Under the pieces are notes generated by a model, which made no database searches, was not told the origin of the DNA, and saw only the letters and a program-made list of their open reading frames with translations. The translations under genes were made by a program, and so were the position numbers. Below, piece after piece: positions 52,544-62,122 of a DNA stretch of 64,000 bases (the stretch's first letter is position 1; every line of letters begins with the position of its first letter). Origin of the DNA: Flavobacteriia bacterium (GTDB lineage: Bacteria; Bacteroidota; Bacteroidia; Flavobacteriales_D; Crocinitomicaceae); contig JACPDW010000008.1 in the NCBI GenBank assembly GCA_016183815.1, positions 248,001 to 312,000 on the forward strand. Direction: 5' to 3'.

Positions 52544-54862
52544 TCACCACCTAAACCACTGTATAAACTGGTGTAATCGAGAAGTTTTTTGATTTCCATA
52601 ATACTGTTCATAACGATATTCAAAAGTTGCGTTTTTTGGTGAAAAATTGTAAACGAAAAATAAGTTATTCAATTTTTTATCCTTTGCATCATTGATAACT
52701 CTATTTAACAAATGATAATCAACGTACTGATGACGAACTACATACAAAGTTAATGTGGCAAAGGAAGAAATAGAAAAAGTGTCGGCAACAATACCAATAG
52801 GGGCACTATCCACTATAATAATGTCGTAGATCTTTTTCGCTTCCTCAAATAGTTGATTAATTTTTACTTTTAATAATAATTCAGCAGGATTTGAATGTAA
52901 ATCACCAGATGAGAGTAAGTCAAAGGGAAAATCATCATTTTTATGAATAACTAAATCTTGTAATTTTATTTCTTCGGATAAATAGTTCGTCACTCCCTTA
53001 CCTTTTGTAATGTTTAGTTTAGTTTCTAAACTTGGTTTTCTTAAATCCAAACTTATTAATAACACTTTTTTACTAGATAACGAGTATGATTTAGCTAAAT
53101 GGATGGAAACAAATGATTTGCCTTCAAAAGGTAAAGTAGAAGTAACAATGATGATTGGTTTTTCCTCTTTCTGATTATAAAAAGAGATGTTTGTTCTTAA
53201 AAATCTAAAGGACTCAAGCAAAAATGGATTTTCATCGATATTTATAGACTGAGATGAACTGATTTTAGGTATTTCAGTTAGTACAGGGGTTTTAAATTTA
53301 TCTAAAGAATGAACATTATTTATTTTTAAATTGATTTTTTTTCTGATAAAAAGTAAGACAAAAGGAACGATTAATCCAATTAACATGTAAATACTAAATA
53401 ATGTTCTTTTAGGAGGTGAAAAGGTTGCACCATCACAATATGCTTTGTCGATTATTTTGCTATTTGGAACAGTTAATGCTAAAGTTATGGCCGTTTCTTC
53501 TCTTTTTTGAAGTAAATACAAATACAATTGTTCTTTTATTTGCTGTTGTCTTTGAATTTCACGTAATTCTTTTTCTTGTTTTGGTAAGGTGTTAATCCTT
53601 GATTCTAAACTTAAATTTTGACTTTTTAATTGTTTTTGTTTAACTTTAAAAGTATTTTCAAGCTTTGTTAGACTTTCGCTAAGGTTTTCTCTTAAACTAT
53701 AAATTTTAGCTTCTAAATTTTGAGCTACAGGGTTTTTTTCGCTTGAAGTTTTGAGTATTCTATTTCTTTCTAAGACTAAATTGTTGTGAATTTGAATATC
53801 GTTTTCAATAAGATGATCTTGTAAACCAACATTTGAAGGCATTAATGAACTAGCTCCACGCTCCTCTTGAATGTAAGTTTTTACATATTCAAGTAATTTT
53901 AATTGCATCTCATTTTCTAATATTTGATGATCATTTTCTGATTTATTTTCAAGAAATAAATCTTTTTCAGTGATTACATCAAAAACTTCATTTTGTGTTT
54001 TATAATTTTGAACTATTCCTTCAACATTTCCTAATTCTTTTGTGATTAAACTGATTCTTTCATTGATAAATTTTACTGAATTAAGAGAAACTTGGTTTTT
54101 ATCTTCAATGGCATCTTGTTGATGTTGCTTAATTAAATTGTTTATAACATCTAATGCTTTGAATTCATTTTCATGTTCAAAACTTATTAACAGTACATTA
54201 GAATATTCATTAACTTTTTCAATTGTAATTGAATTAGCATAAGAAGAAATAGTGTTTTCTAATTTATCAATTTGAATGAGGTACTCATTGTTTATTTTAA
54301 AATTATTTGGGGTGATGACAATCTCACCAATCTGAGTTTTAATTGGGTCACCAAACGCTGATTTATTTAATTCTTCATTTTCTATCCATTCAAAATATCT
54401 ATCTGATAAAGGTTTAATTAATATCGAACTTTCTTTATTAAATAAATCACTTTCTCCGTTTAAAAAAGTTAGTTTAAACGCTTGATTTTCGTAATTATCT
54501 ACCCAATTATTACCCTTTTTTTTAAAATATGAAATATTCAATTTGAGATCACTAACAACTTTTTGTATTAATGCCCTTGATTTTAAAATGGCTATTTCAT
54601 TGTCCAATGGATAATACATCATATTGTATCCTAAGTCAGAAAAAGCTGAACTTTCATTAAACATATTACCGTTTGAATCGTCTTTTATTAAAATTGAGGC
54701 ATTTACTTTATAAGTAGGTTTCATTTTCTGAACCTTCTTATAGGCGAAAAATGAAAAAATAATACAACTTATTAAAAACCAATGAATTCTTTTAATATAA
54801 TATAAGAAATTATCTTTCAATAATTTACCTGGATAGATAAGCTCTGGTTCTTGATATTGCAT
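52544..54862 (-). CDS. Wzc-like polysaccharide export tyrosine autokinase
   Basis: 772 residues. N-terminal Wzz chain-length domain with a membrane segment near 28-46 and another near 480-500 (FSIYMLIGLIVPFVLLFI); a long periplasmic coiled coil (about 250-450); and a C-terminal BY-kinase with Walker A VTSTLPFEGKSFVS, Walker A' LISLDLRKPS and Walker B IIIVDSAPIG. The tail has a Tyr cluster (FEYRYEQYYG), the usual autophosphorylation target. It controls capsule/exopolysaccharide export with Wza. The Walker A' has Ser before Leu-Asp rather than the commoner Asp-x-Asp. It starts on the last base of the wza stop codon. Confidence 0.92.
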   Translation of the reverse strand: MQYQEPELIYPGKLLKDNFLYYIKRIHWFLISCIIFSFFAYKKVQKMKPTYKVNASILIKDDSNGNMFNESSAFSDLGYNMMYYPLDNEIAILKSRALIQKVVSDLKLNISYFKKKGNNWVDNYENQAFKLTFLNGESDLFNKESSILIKPLSDRYFEWIENEELNKSAFGDPIKTQIGEIVITPNNFKINNEYLIQIDKLENTISSYANSITIEKVNEYSNVLLISFEHENEFKALDVINNLIKQHQQDAIEDKNQVSLNSVKFINERISLITKELGNVEGIVQNYKTQNEVFDVITEKDLFLENKSENDHQILENEMQLKLLEYVKTYIQEERGASSLMPSNVGLQDHLIENDIQIHNNLVLERNRILKTSSEKNPVAQNLEAKIYSLRENLSESLTKLENTFKVKQKQLKSQNLSLESRINTLPKQEKELREIQRQQQIKEQLYLYLLQKREETAITLALTVPNSKIIDKAYCDGATFSPPKRTLFSIYMLIGLIVPFVLLFIRKKINLKINNVHSLDKFKTPVLTEIPKISSSQSINIDENPFLLESFRFLRTNISFYNQKEEKPIIIVTSTLPFEGKSFVSIHLAKSYSLSSKKVLLISLDLRKPSLETKLNITKGKGVTNYLSEEIKLQDLVIHKNDDFPFDLLSSGDLHSNPAELLLKVKINQLFEEAKKIYDIIIVDSAPIGIVADTFSISSFATLTLYVVRHQYVDYHLLNRVINDAKDKKLNNLFFVYNFSPKNATFEYRYEQYYGNQKTSRLHQFIQWFRW

Positions 54863-55626
54863 TATAAATAAATTATATTAATGGTGGTAAGTAGCAATGT
54901 CATACCAGCTATAATTGTTGAACCTGTTTGTCTAAACAAGTTACCACTAAACAATTCAGCATTATTTGGTTCAACGTAAACAATATCGTTTTGTTTAAGA
55001 TAATAAGCTTCAGATTCAAAAATATTTTTGGAAGTTAAATCTAATAAAATTTCTTTTTTCTCCTCTCCAATTGCCCGTATCACTTTAACATTTTTTCTTT
55101 TTCCAGTAATTTTTGTATCACCAGCAAGTCCTAAGGCTTCAAAAATCGAAATTTTTTCATTAGGGATGGTGAACGTTCCAGGATGAGCTACTGTTCCTAA
55201 AACTGAAATTTTAAAATTTATAATCCTTAAATTGACAATTGGGTCTTTTACATAGTCTGAAATTTTTTTTGTCAATAATTTGATTGCTTCTTCACGTGAT
55301 AAATTGACTAAATTGATTCTACCTATTACAGGAAAATTGATGTTCCCTTCTTCATCAATTAAATAACCATCTCTAGCAGCATTTCCAGTAGTATATCCAT
55401 CAGGAGTAGCTCTTTCACCTATCTGCAAATTAAAAGGTTTTATAGCGTCAATATCAATACTATTTACACTAATTGATAAAATATCTCCTTTGGAAAGCGT
55501 TATATTAAAACGTGCAGTTTTTTCGTTTGAAACAGAATAATTGTCTGATAAATAAACGTAATTTTTTTTTAATTTACAAGAGTTTGATAAAATTAAAAAC
55601 AATAAAGAATAGCAAATCAAACGCAT
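54862..55626 (-). CDS. Wza-like polysaccharide export lipoprotein
   Basis: 254 residues from the ATG at 55626 (upstream frame to a TTG is open but precedes the signal peptide). Lipobox LILSNSC (Cys about 17). Poly_export domain (FNITLSKGDILSISVNSID, GYLIDEEGNINFPVIGRINL, REEAIKLLTKKISDYV) and an SLBB domain (VKDPIVNLRIINFKISVLG, PGTFTIPNEKISIFEALGLAGD). A single membrane segment at the C-terminus (TIIAGMTLLLTTINIIYL) is typical of Bacteroidota Wza-type proteins. It forms the outer-membrane export channel with Wzc. The stop and the wzc start share a base (TAATG). Confidence 0.92.
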   Translation of the reverse strand: MRLICYSLLFLILSNSCKLKKNYVYLSDNYSVSNEKTARFNITLSKGDILSISVNSIDIDAIKPFNLQIGERATPDGYTTGNAARDGYLIDEEGNINFPVIGRINLVNLSREEAIKLLTKKISDYVKDPIVNLRIINFKISVLGTVAHPGTFTIPNEKISIFEALGLAGDTKITGKRKNVKVIRAIGEEKKEILLDLTSKNIFESEAYYLKQNDIVYVEPNNAELFSGNLFRQTGSTIIAGMTLLLTTINIIYL

Positions 55627-55681
55627 AAAACCCTTTACGTAAAAATTATAATTTTGTTTCAATTTACGTTGATTTTAAAGA

Positions 55682-57802
55682 TTAAAAATGAATTTTTCTG
55701 TTTTGTTGAACACTCTCTAACAAACAAAAGGTAACTTCTGTACTTTCAAAAATTTGTTCGATAGGTATTGGTGAGTTTTTTGAATGGCTAACTGCCTGAC
55801 TAAAAGCATAAAATAAGTTTTTATGACCTTTATCTTGTTTTGTATAATTAATTTTTTTAATTTTATTAGTGTAAATTTTTAATTCTTTAAAATCATTGAT
55901 TTGATAAACAGAATTTCCACAAAAAACTTCAATCCATTCTTTATTTAACTCTTTAGAACCGTTTGATAAATAGGCAATTTGTGCAACACTTCCATTTTCG
56001 TAGCACAAATTAGCAATAATACTTTGTGTTAATCCTTCGTTTTCTTTTAATTCTTCTGCACTAACACTTACCACTTTAGAATCAGCAATATGTCTAGCTA
56101 AATCGACAAAATGACAACATTCACCAACAATTCTACCACCACCAATTTCATAGTCATTTATCCAATGATTTAATGGCAGTTCACCTGCATTTACTCTGAT
56201 ATATATAGATTTTTTTTGATTTGGAATCAGATTTTTCTTTAATTCGATTATAGCGGGTGCAAATCTTCTATTAAAACCAAGACATAAATGTTTATTGTAT
56301 TGATAATCTTGTATTGTTTCAATAATTTTATTTAGTTCTTCCTTTTTGATTGCCAATGGTTTTTCACAAAATATGTGTTTTTGAGCTTTTATACATTCAA
56401 TAACATAAAAAGCATGACTATCATGACGACTAGTGATAAATACAGTGGAACATTTTGTATCTTTTAAAATATCTTCTAATGAACTAGTTGATAATGAAAA
56501 AGAATATTTTTCCGCAACATATTTGGAAATATTGCCTTTGGGCGTTAAGACAGCACAAAATGTAAAATAGTTCTTGATAATTGGCAATAAAATATTTTGA
56601 GCATAATTCCCTGCTCCAATTAAAGAGCATATATTAAGATCGTTTGATTTTTCAACTTGATATACTATTTTATTTTTGGGAATCTCCTTTTCGTATTGAA
56701 GACAAATAGCAGAAAAAGCAGTGTCTTTATTTAAAATGAGTTCATAAGCTTGCGGAGCATCATCTAACAAAAAAGTATGTGATATAAATGGTTTAACATC
56801 TAATTTTTTATTTTTCAAAAGCTCAATAAAACCTTGCATATTTCTATTTTCTGTCCAACGAACATAAGCATAAGGATAATCTATTCCTTTTTCTTCATAA
56901 GGAAGTTGTGAACGACCAGGACCATAGGAATGAGACATTTTAATTTCTAATTCCTTCTCATAAAAATTTTTTCTTTCAAAACCAGTTGGAATCGCACCTA
57001 CAATCACAATTTTACCTTTTTTACGACATACAGTTCCAGCGAATTCTATTGGATCATTTGAGGAGCTTGAAGCACAGATTATTACTGAGTCAACACCATG
57101 TCCTCCAGTTATTTGTTGAATATACTTTTCTAACCCATTACTATTTCGATTAAAAGCTTTAATTCCTAATGAAATTGAGGAGTCAACACATTGTTCTGAA
57201 ATATCAATTCCAATGGTGTTTATTCCGTTTACTTCTAAAATTTTTGTACAAAGTTGTCCAATTAAACCCAATCCAATGACCAAACAATTTTCTCCGATTT
57301 GTAAATTAGATTGACGAATACCTTGTAATGCTATTGCTCCAAGAGTTGTCATTGCAGCAGACTGAATATCAACAGAATCTGGAATTTTACAAGCCAAATT
57401 TATTGGAATACTTACCACGTCTGAATGTGAGGCAGAATTTCCACCACAAGCAACGAAGTCACCCACTTTAAAATCAATAACATCTTCAGAAACAGCAATT
57501 ACTTCTCCAGAACATGAATAGCCAAGTGAAGAAGGTGCTTCTAACTTATTCATTACAAGTTTATAAGTATCAATAATTCCTTGTTTTTTGATGAGATCAA
57601 TTACCTGTAAAAATTCTTTTTTCCTTGACTTAGCTTTAGCAATGTAACCTTTTCTTGCATCACTTACGGTCTTTGCTTCAGTTCCTGGACTGATAATTGA
57701 AAAATGATTACGAACCAACAAACAACCTTTTTCTAAAATAGGAAATGGCACTTCAACAATTTCCATTTTACCAGATTTTAATTGTTGTGTAAGTTGTTTC
57801 AT
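55682..57802 (-). CDS. Two-domain oxidoreductase: zinc-type dehydrogenase fused to Gfo/Idh/MocA
   Basis: 706 residues. Residues about 1-355 are a medium-chain alcohol-dehydrogenase fold (VGDFVACGGNSASHSD, NCLVIGLGLIGQLCTKILEV for NAD, IVGAIPTG); the usual catalytic zinc Cys at the start of the domain is replaced (RNHFSIISPGTEAK), so it may not work as a classical ADH. Residues about 375-706 are a Gfo/Idh/MocA oxidoreductase (NICSLIGAGNYAQNIL, STVFITSRHDSHAFYV, HIFCEKPLAI with the family EKP, GGGRIVGECCHFVDLARHIA). Proteins of this architecture are found in surface-sugar loci. It heads the minus arm with wza and wzc, so it probably modifies a nucleotide sugar. Promoter box at 57826. Confidence 0.85.
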   Translation of the reverse strand: MKQLTQQLKSGKMEIVEVPFPILEKGCLLVRNHFSIISPGTEAKTVSDARKGYIAKAKSRKKEFLQVIDLIKKQGIIDTYKLVMNKLEAPSSLGYSCSGEVIAVSEDVIDFKVGDFVACGGNSASHSDVVSIPINLACKIPDSVDIQSAAMTTLGAIALQGIRQSNLQIGENCLVIGLGLIGQLCTKILEVNGINTIGIDISEQCVDSSISLGIKAFNRNSNGLEKYIQQITGGHGVDSVIICASSSSNDPIEFAGTVCRKKGKIVIVGAIPTGFERKNFYEKELEIKMSHSYGPGRSQLPYEEKGIDYPYAYVRWTENRNMQGFIELLKNKKLDVKPFISHTFLLDDAPQAYELILNKDTAFSAICLQYEKEIPKNKIVYQVEKSNDLNICSLIGAGNYAQNILLPIIKNYFTFCAVLTPKGNISKYVAEKYSFSLSTSSLEDILKDTKCSTVFITSRHDSHAFYVIECIKAQKHIFCEKPLAIKKEELNKIIETIQDYQYNKHLCLGFNRRFAPAIIELKKNLIPNQKKSIYIRVNAGELPLNHWINDYEIGGGRIVGECCHFVDLARHIADSKVVSVSAEELKENEGLTQSIIANLCYENGSVAQIAYLSNGSKELNKEWIEVFCGNSVYQINDFKELKIYTNKIKKINYTKQDKGHKNLFYAFSQAVSHSKNSPIPIEQIFESTEVTFCLLESVQQNRKIHF

Positions 57803-57825
57803 AGTGTAAAGATAGATATTTCTTT

Positions 57826-57833
57826 CAAATTTA
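57826..57833 (-). promoter_or_regulatory. -7 box for the oxidoreductase-wza-wzc operon
   Basis: TAAATTTG on the minus strand, 23 bases upstream of the start codon at 57802. No TTG at the expected -33. Confidence 0.4.
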
Positions 57834-58048
57834 AGTTTATGTGTTCTACTTATGTTATAATTTTGAATATAGAAAAATGAATGATTAAAGTTTTATAAGT
57901 TACTAAAAACATTAGCAATACAACGACTAAAAGTAAACATCATCTTGACTTAAATTTTTTTTCATAAACAATTAATTTACTAGTAAAAAAAGCATATTTT
58001 TGTAGTAGGAGATTTTAAAAATTAAAAAAATTAAAATCCTAACTCTAA

Positions 58049-59041
58049 ATGGAAAAACCTTATTCTCAATTTATCCTATTCAAAACCGAAGACGAAAAAA
58101 TTTCGGTTGATGTCAGAATGAACGATGAAACAGTTTGGCTTACACAAGAGCAAATGACGATGTTGTTTGACAAAGCAAAATCTACTATAAGTGAACACAT
58201 TAAACATATTTTTGAAGAAAAAGAATTAGATGAAAATTCAGTTGTTCGGAAATTCCGAACAACTGCAACTGATGGCAAAAATTATGAGGTAAATTATTTT
58301 AATCTTGATGTCATTATTTCAGTTGGTTATCGTGTAAAATCTTTGCGTGGAACACAATTTCGTCAATGGGCTACCAAACGCCTTAACGAATACATTCGCA
58401 AAGGGTACACAATGGATGATGAGCGATTAAAAAATTTGGGCGGTGGCGGTTACTGGAAAGAACTTTTACAACGCATACGAGACATTCGGGCATCAGAAAA
58501 AGTGTTTTACCGTCAAATATTGGAAATATACGCAACAAGTATTGATTACGACCCTAAATCAGAAGTGTCAATTTCATTTTTCAAGAAAGTTCAAAACAAA
58601 ATTCATTATGCTGTTCATGGACAAACTGCAGCCGAAGTAATTTTCAATCGTGCCGATGCGGAAAAAGAATTTATGGGACTAATGACTTTTTCAGGCGAAC
58701 GCCCATATTTGAAGGATGTAATCGTTGCCAAAAACTATTTAGATGAAAAGGAATTGAGAGCTTTAGGGCAAATTGTTTCGGGATATTTGGACTTTGCAGA
58801 ACGCCAAGCCGAAAGGGAACAAACTATGACAATGAAAGATTGGTCAGAGCATTTAGATCGTATTTTGACCATGAGTGGAGAAAATTTATTGCGAGGAGCA
58901 GGAACAATCGGTCATGAGGAAGCCGTAGAAAAAGCGACTACCGAGTATAAAAAATATCAGCAAAAAACACTTAGTGAAGTAGAAAAAAACTATCTAGAAA
59001 ACCTGAAAACGATAGAAAAGAAGACTAAAAACAAAGAATAA
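58049..59041 (+). CDS. RhuM family protein
   Basis: 330 residues. The RhuM (virulence protein, PF13310 type) blocks are all present: KISVDVRMNDETVWLTQEQM, MLFDKAKSTISEHIKHIFEE, VVRKFRTTATDGKNYEVNYF, NLDVIISVGYRVKSLRGTQF, RQWATKRLNEYIRKGYTMDD. The N-terminal third looks like a DNA-binding HTH; the C-terminal half is helical and charged. RhuM genes are commonly found in genomic islands, often beside restriction or Fic genes; the function is not known. The gene stands alone between the two arms of the exopolysaccharide locus and its base composition is richer in G+C than its neighbours, which suggests it was acquired. Complete. Confidence 0.9.
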   Translation: MEKPYSQFILFKTEDEKISVDVRMNDETVWLTQEQMTMLFDKAKSTISEHIKHIFEEKELDENSVVRKFRTTATDGKNYEVNYFNLDVIISVGYRVKSLRGTQFRQWATKRLNEYIRKGYTMDDERLKNLGGGGYWKELLQRIRDIRASEKVFYRQILEIYATSIDYDPKSEVSISFFKKVQNKIHYAVHGQTAAEVIFNRADAEKEFMGLMTFSGERPYLKDVIVAKNYLDEKELRALGQIVSGYLDFAERQAEREQTMTMKDWSEHLDRILTMSGENLLRGAGTIGHEEAVEKATTEYKKYQQKTLSEVEKNYLENLKTIEKKTKNKE

Positions 59042-59135
59042 TAATAAATACATTAGAAAGTCAGAAATAAGAGTTATTATTATAAACTAATCTATCTCCA
59101 AACTCCACTCTATATTTTATATTTGAGATTTTTAC

Positions 59136-59143
59136 TAAATTTG
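59136..59143 (+). promoter_or_regulatory. -7 box for the carbamoyltransferase operon
   Basis: TAAATTTG, a full TAnnTTTG match, 37 bases before the start codon at 59181. No TTG 19 bases upstream. Confidence 0.4.
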
Positions 59144-59180
59144 TAAAAACAATAAAAAAAACGCTAATGAATTATTACGC

Positions 59181-61040
59181 ATGAAAATATTAGGTATTTC
59201 TGCTTTTTATCATGATGCTGCTGCTGCTCTAATTATTGATGGCGAAGTTGTCTCTGCTGTTCAAGAAGAACGTTTCACAAGAGAAAAACATACTCCAGAT
59301 TTTCCTATTCAATCCATAAAATATTGTCTAAATGAAAATGGGTTAAGCATTGACGAGCTTGATGCGGTTTGTTTTTATGACAAACCATTGCTAAAATTTG
59401 AAAGATTACTGCAAACCTATTATACTTTTTCACCTAAAGGATTGTTTTCCTTTTTAAAAGCAATTCCAGTTTGGATAAAAGATAAAATTTTTTTAAAAAA
59501 ATTAATAAAAGATAGTTTAAATAAAGTAGAAGCATACGACAAAAAAAAACTTAAATTACTATTTTCAGAACATCATTTGTCTCATTCAGCAAGTGCATTT
59601 TTTGTATCTCCTTTTGAGGAATCTGTTATTTTAACGATCGATGGAGTAGGTGAGTGGACTACCTCGTCTATAGGTGTTGGAAAAGGAAACGATATTATTT
59701 TTTTAAAAGAAATGGAGTTTCCTCATTCATTGGGATTACTGTACAGTGCTTTTACATATTATCTTGGTTTTACAGTTAATTCAGGTGAGTACAAATTAAT
59801 GGGTTTAGCTCCTTATGGAAATCCAAATTCTGTACAAACCAATGAATTTATAGAAAAAATTAAAAACGAAATAGTTGATATTAAACAAGATGGTTCAATA
59901 TGGTTAAATCAAACTTATTTTAAATATGCTTATGGTTTAAAAATGTGTAATGAGGTAAAATGGAGTAATCTTTTTCAAATAAAAAAAAGAAATGCAGATG
60001 ATGAAATTTTACCTATTCATTGTAATTTAGCTTTAGCAATACAAAAAGTCACTGAAGAAATTGTACTTAAAATGTGTATCGAAGCAAAAAAGATTACACA
60101 AATGGAGAATATTTGTCTTGCTGGTGGAGTGGCGTTAAACTGTGTAGCCAATGGTGTTTTATTAAAAAGTAATATTTTTAAAAATATTTATATTCAACCA
60201 GCTTCAGGTGATGCAGGAGGAGCTTTGGGGTCTGCTTTATCTATTTACTACATGTATTTTAATCAGGATAGACAGGTTAAAAATATTGACGGAATGTCAG
60301 GTTCTTATTTAGGTCCTGATTTTTCTGAAAAAGAAATAAACTTGATGAATAAAAAAGTTAAAGCTCAATACACATATTTTTCTGAGTTTACCAACTTATG
60401 TGAATTTATTTCTGAAAAATTAAGTGAAGGGAATGTTGTTGGTTGGTTTCAAGATAAAATGGAATTTGGTCCACGTGCATTGGGTAATAGAAGTATTCTC
60501 GCCGACCCAAGAAATCCTGAAATGCAAAAAAAAATAAATCTTAAAATTAAATATAGAGAAGGTTTTAGACCTTTTGCACCTGCTGTATTGTTTGAAGAAA
60601 TGTCTCAATATTTTGATATTTCAACCTCTTCTCCTTATATGCTTTTTGTTGCACCTGTTCTAGAAAAAAGAAGAGTAAAAAAATCAGAAAATTATGAAAA
60701 ACTCTCACTTTGGGAAAAATTATATCAAATTAGAAGTGATATTCAAGCAGTAACACACTTGGATTATTCTGCTCGAATTCAAAGTGTTCACAAAGAAACC
60801 AACCCAAAGTTTTGGCAATTAATTCATTCATATAAAAAGTTGACAGGTATGGGGTTATTAGTAAATACAAGTTTTAATGTAAGAGGAGAGCCAATTGTTT
60901 GTTCACCTGATGATGCTTTTCGATGTTTCATGAGTACTGACATGGATTATTTAGTTATTGAGAATTTTGTTTATTATAAGAAAGAACAAATCGAATGGGA
61001 AAATAAAGAAAAATGGAGTGTGAAATTCAAAATGGATTAA
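59181..61040 (+). CDS. Carbamoyltransferase (NodU/CmcH/SxtI family)
   Basis: 619 residues. N-terminal ASKHA/Kae1-like domain: ILGISAFYHDAAAALI, VQEERFTREKHTPDFP, HHLSHSASAFF (metal His), VILTIDGVGEWTT, NICLAGGVALNCVANG, and FGPRALGNRSILADPR; C-terminal O-carbamoyl transfer domain ending in LLVNTSFNVRGEPIVCSPDDAFRCF. The family uses carbamoyl phosphate and ATP to carbamoylate hydroxyls of sugars or antibiotics (NodU, NovN, CmcH, SxtI). Here it opens a surface-polysaccharide operon, followed after one base by an SGNH hydrolase and then SxtK/SxtJ-like small proteins. The carbamoylated sugar is not known. Confidence 0.93.
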   Translation: MKILGISAFYHDAAAALIIDGEVVSAVQEERFTREKHTPDFPIQSIKYCLNENGLSIDELDAVCFYDKPLLKFERLLQTYYTFSPKGLFSFLKAIPVWIKDKIFLKKLIKDSLNKVEAYDKKKLKLLFSEHHLSHSASAFFVSPFEESVILTIDGVGEWTTSSIGVGKGNDIIFLKEMEFPHSLGLLYSAFTYYLGFTVNSGEYKLMGLAPYGNPNSVQTNEFIEKIKNEIVDIKQDGSIWLNQTYFKYAYGLKMCNEVKWSNLFQIKKRNADDEILPIHCNLALAIQKVTEEIVLKMCIEAKKITQMENICLAGGVALNCVANGVLLKSNIFKNIYIQPASGDAGGALGSALSIYYMYFNQDRQVKNIDGMSGSYLGPDFSEKEINLMNKKVKAQYTYFSEFTNLCEFISEKLSEGNVVGWFQDKMEFGPRALGNRSILADPRNPEMQKKINLKIKYREGFRPFAPAVLFEEMSQYFDISTSSPYMLFVAPVLEKRRVKKSENYEKLSLWEKLYQIRSDIQAVTHLDYSARIQSVHKETNPKFWQLIHSYKKLTGMGLLVNTSFNVRGEPIVCSPDDAFRCFMSTDMDYLVIENFVYYKKEQIEWENKEKWSVKFKMD

Positions 61041-61041
61041 T

Positions 61042-62118
61042 ATGATAAAATTGTTATATAAACTATTTTTAATTGTTATACTTTTGCTTATCGCATTGTT
61101 AATCCCTTGTGTTTTATCTCCAGAAAGAACTAGTATTCAATTGCTTCGTTTAGTAATCTTATTTTATATTTTTTGTGAGGTTGTTTTGCTGTTTATTAAT
61201 TTGTTTGTGAATGGAAAATGGAAAAAATTTACAAATTTTGGCTTAATTTTAGTTACTTTTATTGTTTCTTTTATCATAATTGAATCTGTATTTATGTTCA
61301 TAGCTCGTTCACATGGTTCTGGTTATACTTTAGCAGGTCAAATTTGGAATGGAAAATATTTAAAACCTTTTAATTCGCTTGGTTTTAGAGACAAAGAACC
61401 ATTAAAAAAAGAAAATTCAATTTTTTTTGTAGGTGATTCATTTACAGAGGGATTTGGAATCAAAAGAAGACAAGATAGATTTTCAGATATATTTGCAAGT
61501 AAAAAAACTAATTTTAATTGTATAAATATTGGTAAAGGTGGTTCTGATACAGATGAAGAACTTAATATCACTAAAAAGTTTATAAAAAAAACTAAAATTA
61601 ATCCTAAAAAAATTATTCTTCAGTATTTTGGTAATGATATTGATAGAAAAGCAATGTCTTTAGGACTTCCTTTTGATGGGTTTAAACCTTATTCTGATTT
61701 GTCTTATTTTTCAAAAATTTTTGTAAAGGGTTCTTTTTTCTTAAATTATTTTTATTGGAATTTACCTCGTAAAGATGTTGTTCCATATACAGATTTTGTT
61801 TTAAATTCCTATCAAAATGAATTGGTTTTTAACAAACATCGAAATGATATATTGGCATTTATAGATTTTTGTAAAATACAAAAAATTGAATTAATCGTCA
61901 TTGTTTTTCCTTTTATGGAAGATTTAAAGATTAGTAAAAAAATCTATACCGAAAAAATAATTAATTTTTTAAATAGTAAGCAGATTATTACAATAGATGT
62001 TATACCTTTGGTTGAAAAATTAAGTATAAAAGATCGCGTAGTTAATAATAATGATGGTCACGCATCGGAAATTGTGCATAAATTAGTCGCTAAAGAATTA
62101 TTAAAAGTTATAAAATAA
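61042..62118 (+). CDS. Membrane-anchored SGNH/GDSL hydrolase-like protein
   Basis: 358 residues. Three N-terminal membrane segments (about 5-24, 30-52, 62-86) precede an SGNH hydrolase-like domain facing the periplasm or cytoplasm. Block I is FFVGDSFTEGFG (Ser133), block II is INIGKGGSDT (Gly), block III is QYFGNDIDRK (Asn198) and the late block has NNDGHASEIVH (Asp338, His340). The full set of catalytic residues is thus present. Such proteins in polysaccharide operons act as sugar O-acetyl transferases or esterases. It starts one base after the carbamoyltransferase stop. Confidence 0.82.
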   Translation: MIKLLYKLFLIVILLLIALLIPCVLSPERTSIQLLRLVILFYIFCEVVLLFINLFVNGKWKKFTNFGLILVTFIVSFIIIESVFMFIARSHGSGYTLAGQIWNGKYLKPFNSLGFRDKEPLKKENSIFFVGDSFTEGFGIKRRQDRFSDIFASKKTNFNCINIGKGGSDTDEELNITKKFIKKTKINPKKIILQYFGNDIDRKAMSLGLPFDGFKPYSDLSYFSKIFVKGSFFLNYFYWNLPRKDVVPYTDFVLNSYQNELVFNKHRNDILAFIDFCKIQKIELIVIVFPFMEDLKISKKIYTEKIINFLNSKQIITIDVIPLVEKLSIKDRVVNNNDGHASEIVHKLVAKELLKVIK

Positions 62119-62122
62119 AATT

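Noticed and set aside
58011-58038. Inverted repeat GATTTTAA ... TTAAAATC in the rhuM leader as an operator
   Set aside because: Only eight pure A/T-rich bases per arm in an A-rich leader; expected by chance here.
59181-61040. Nodulation role because of NodU similarity
   Set aside because: The family is broad; the locus is an exopolysaccharide operon and no other nod gene is present.
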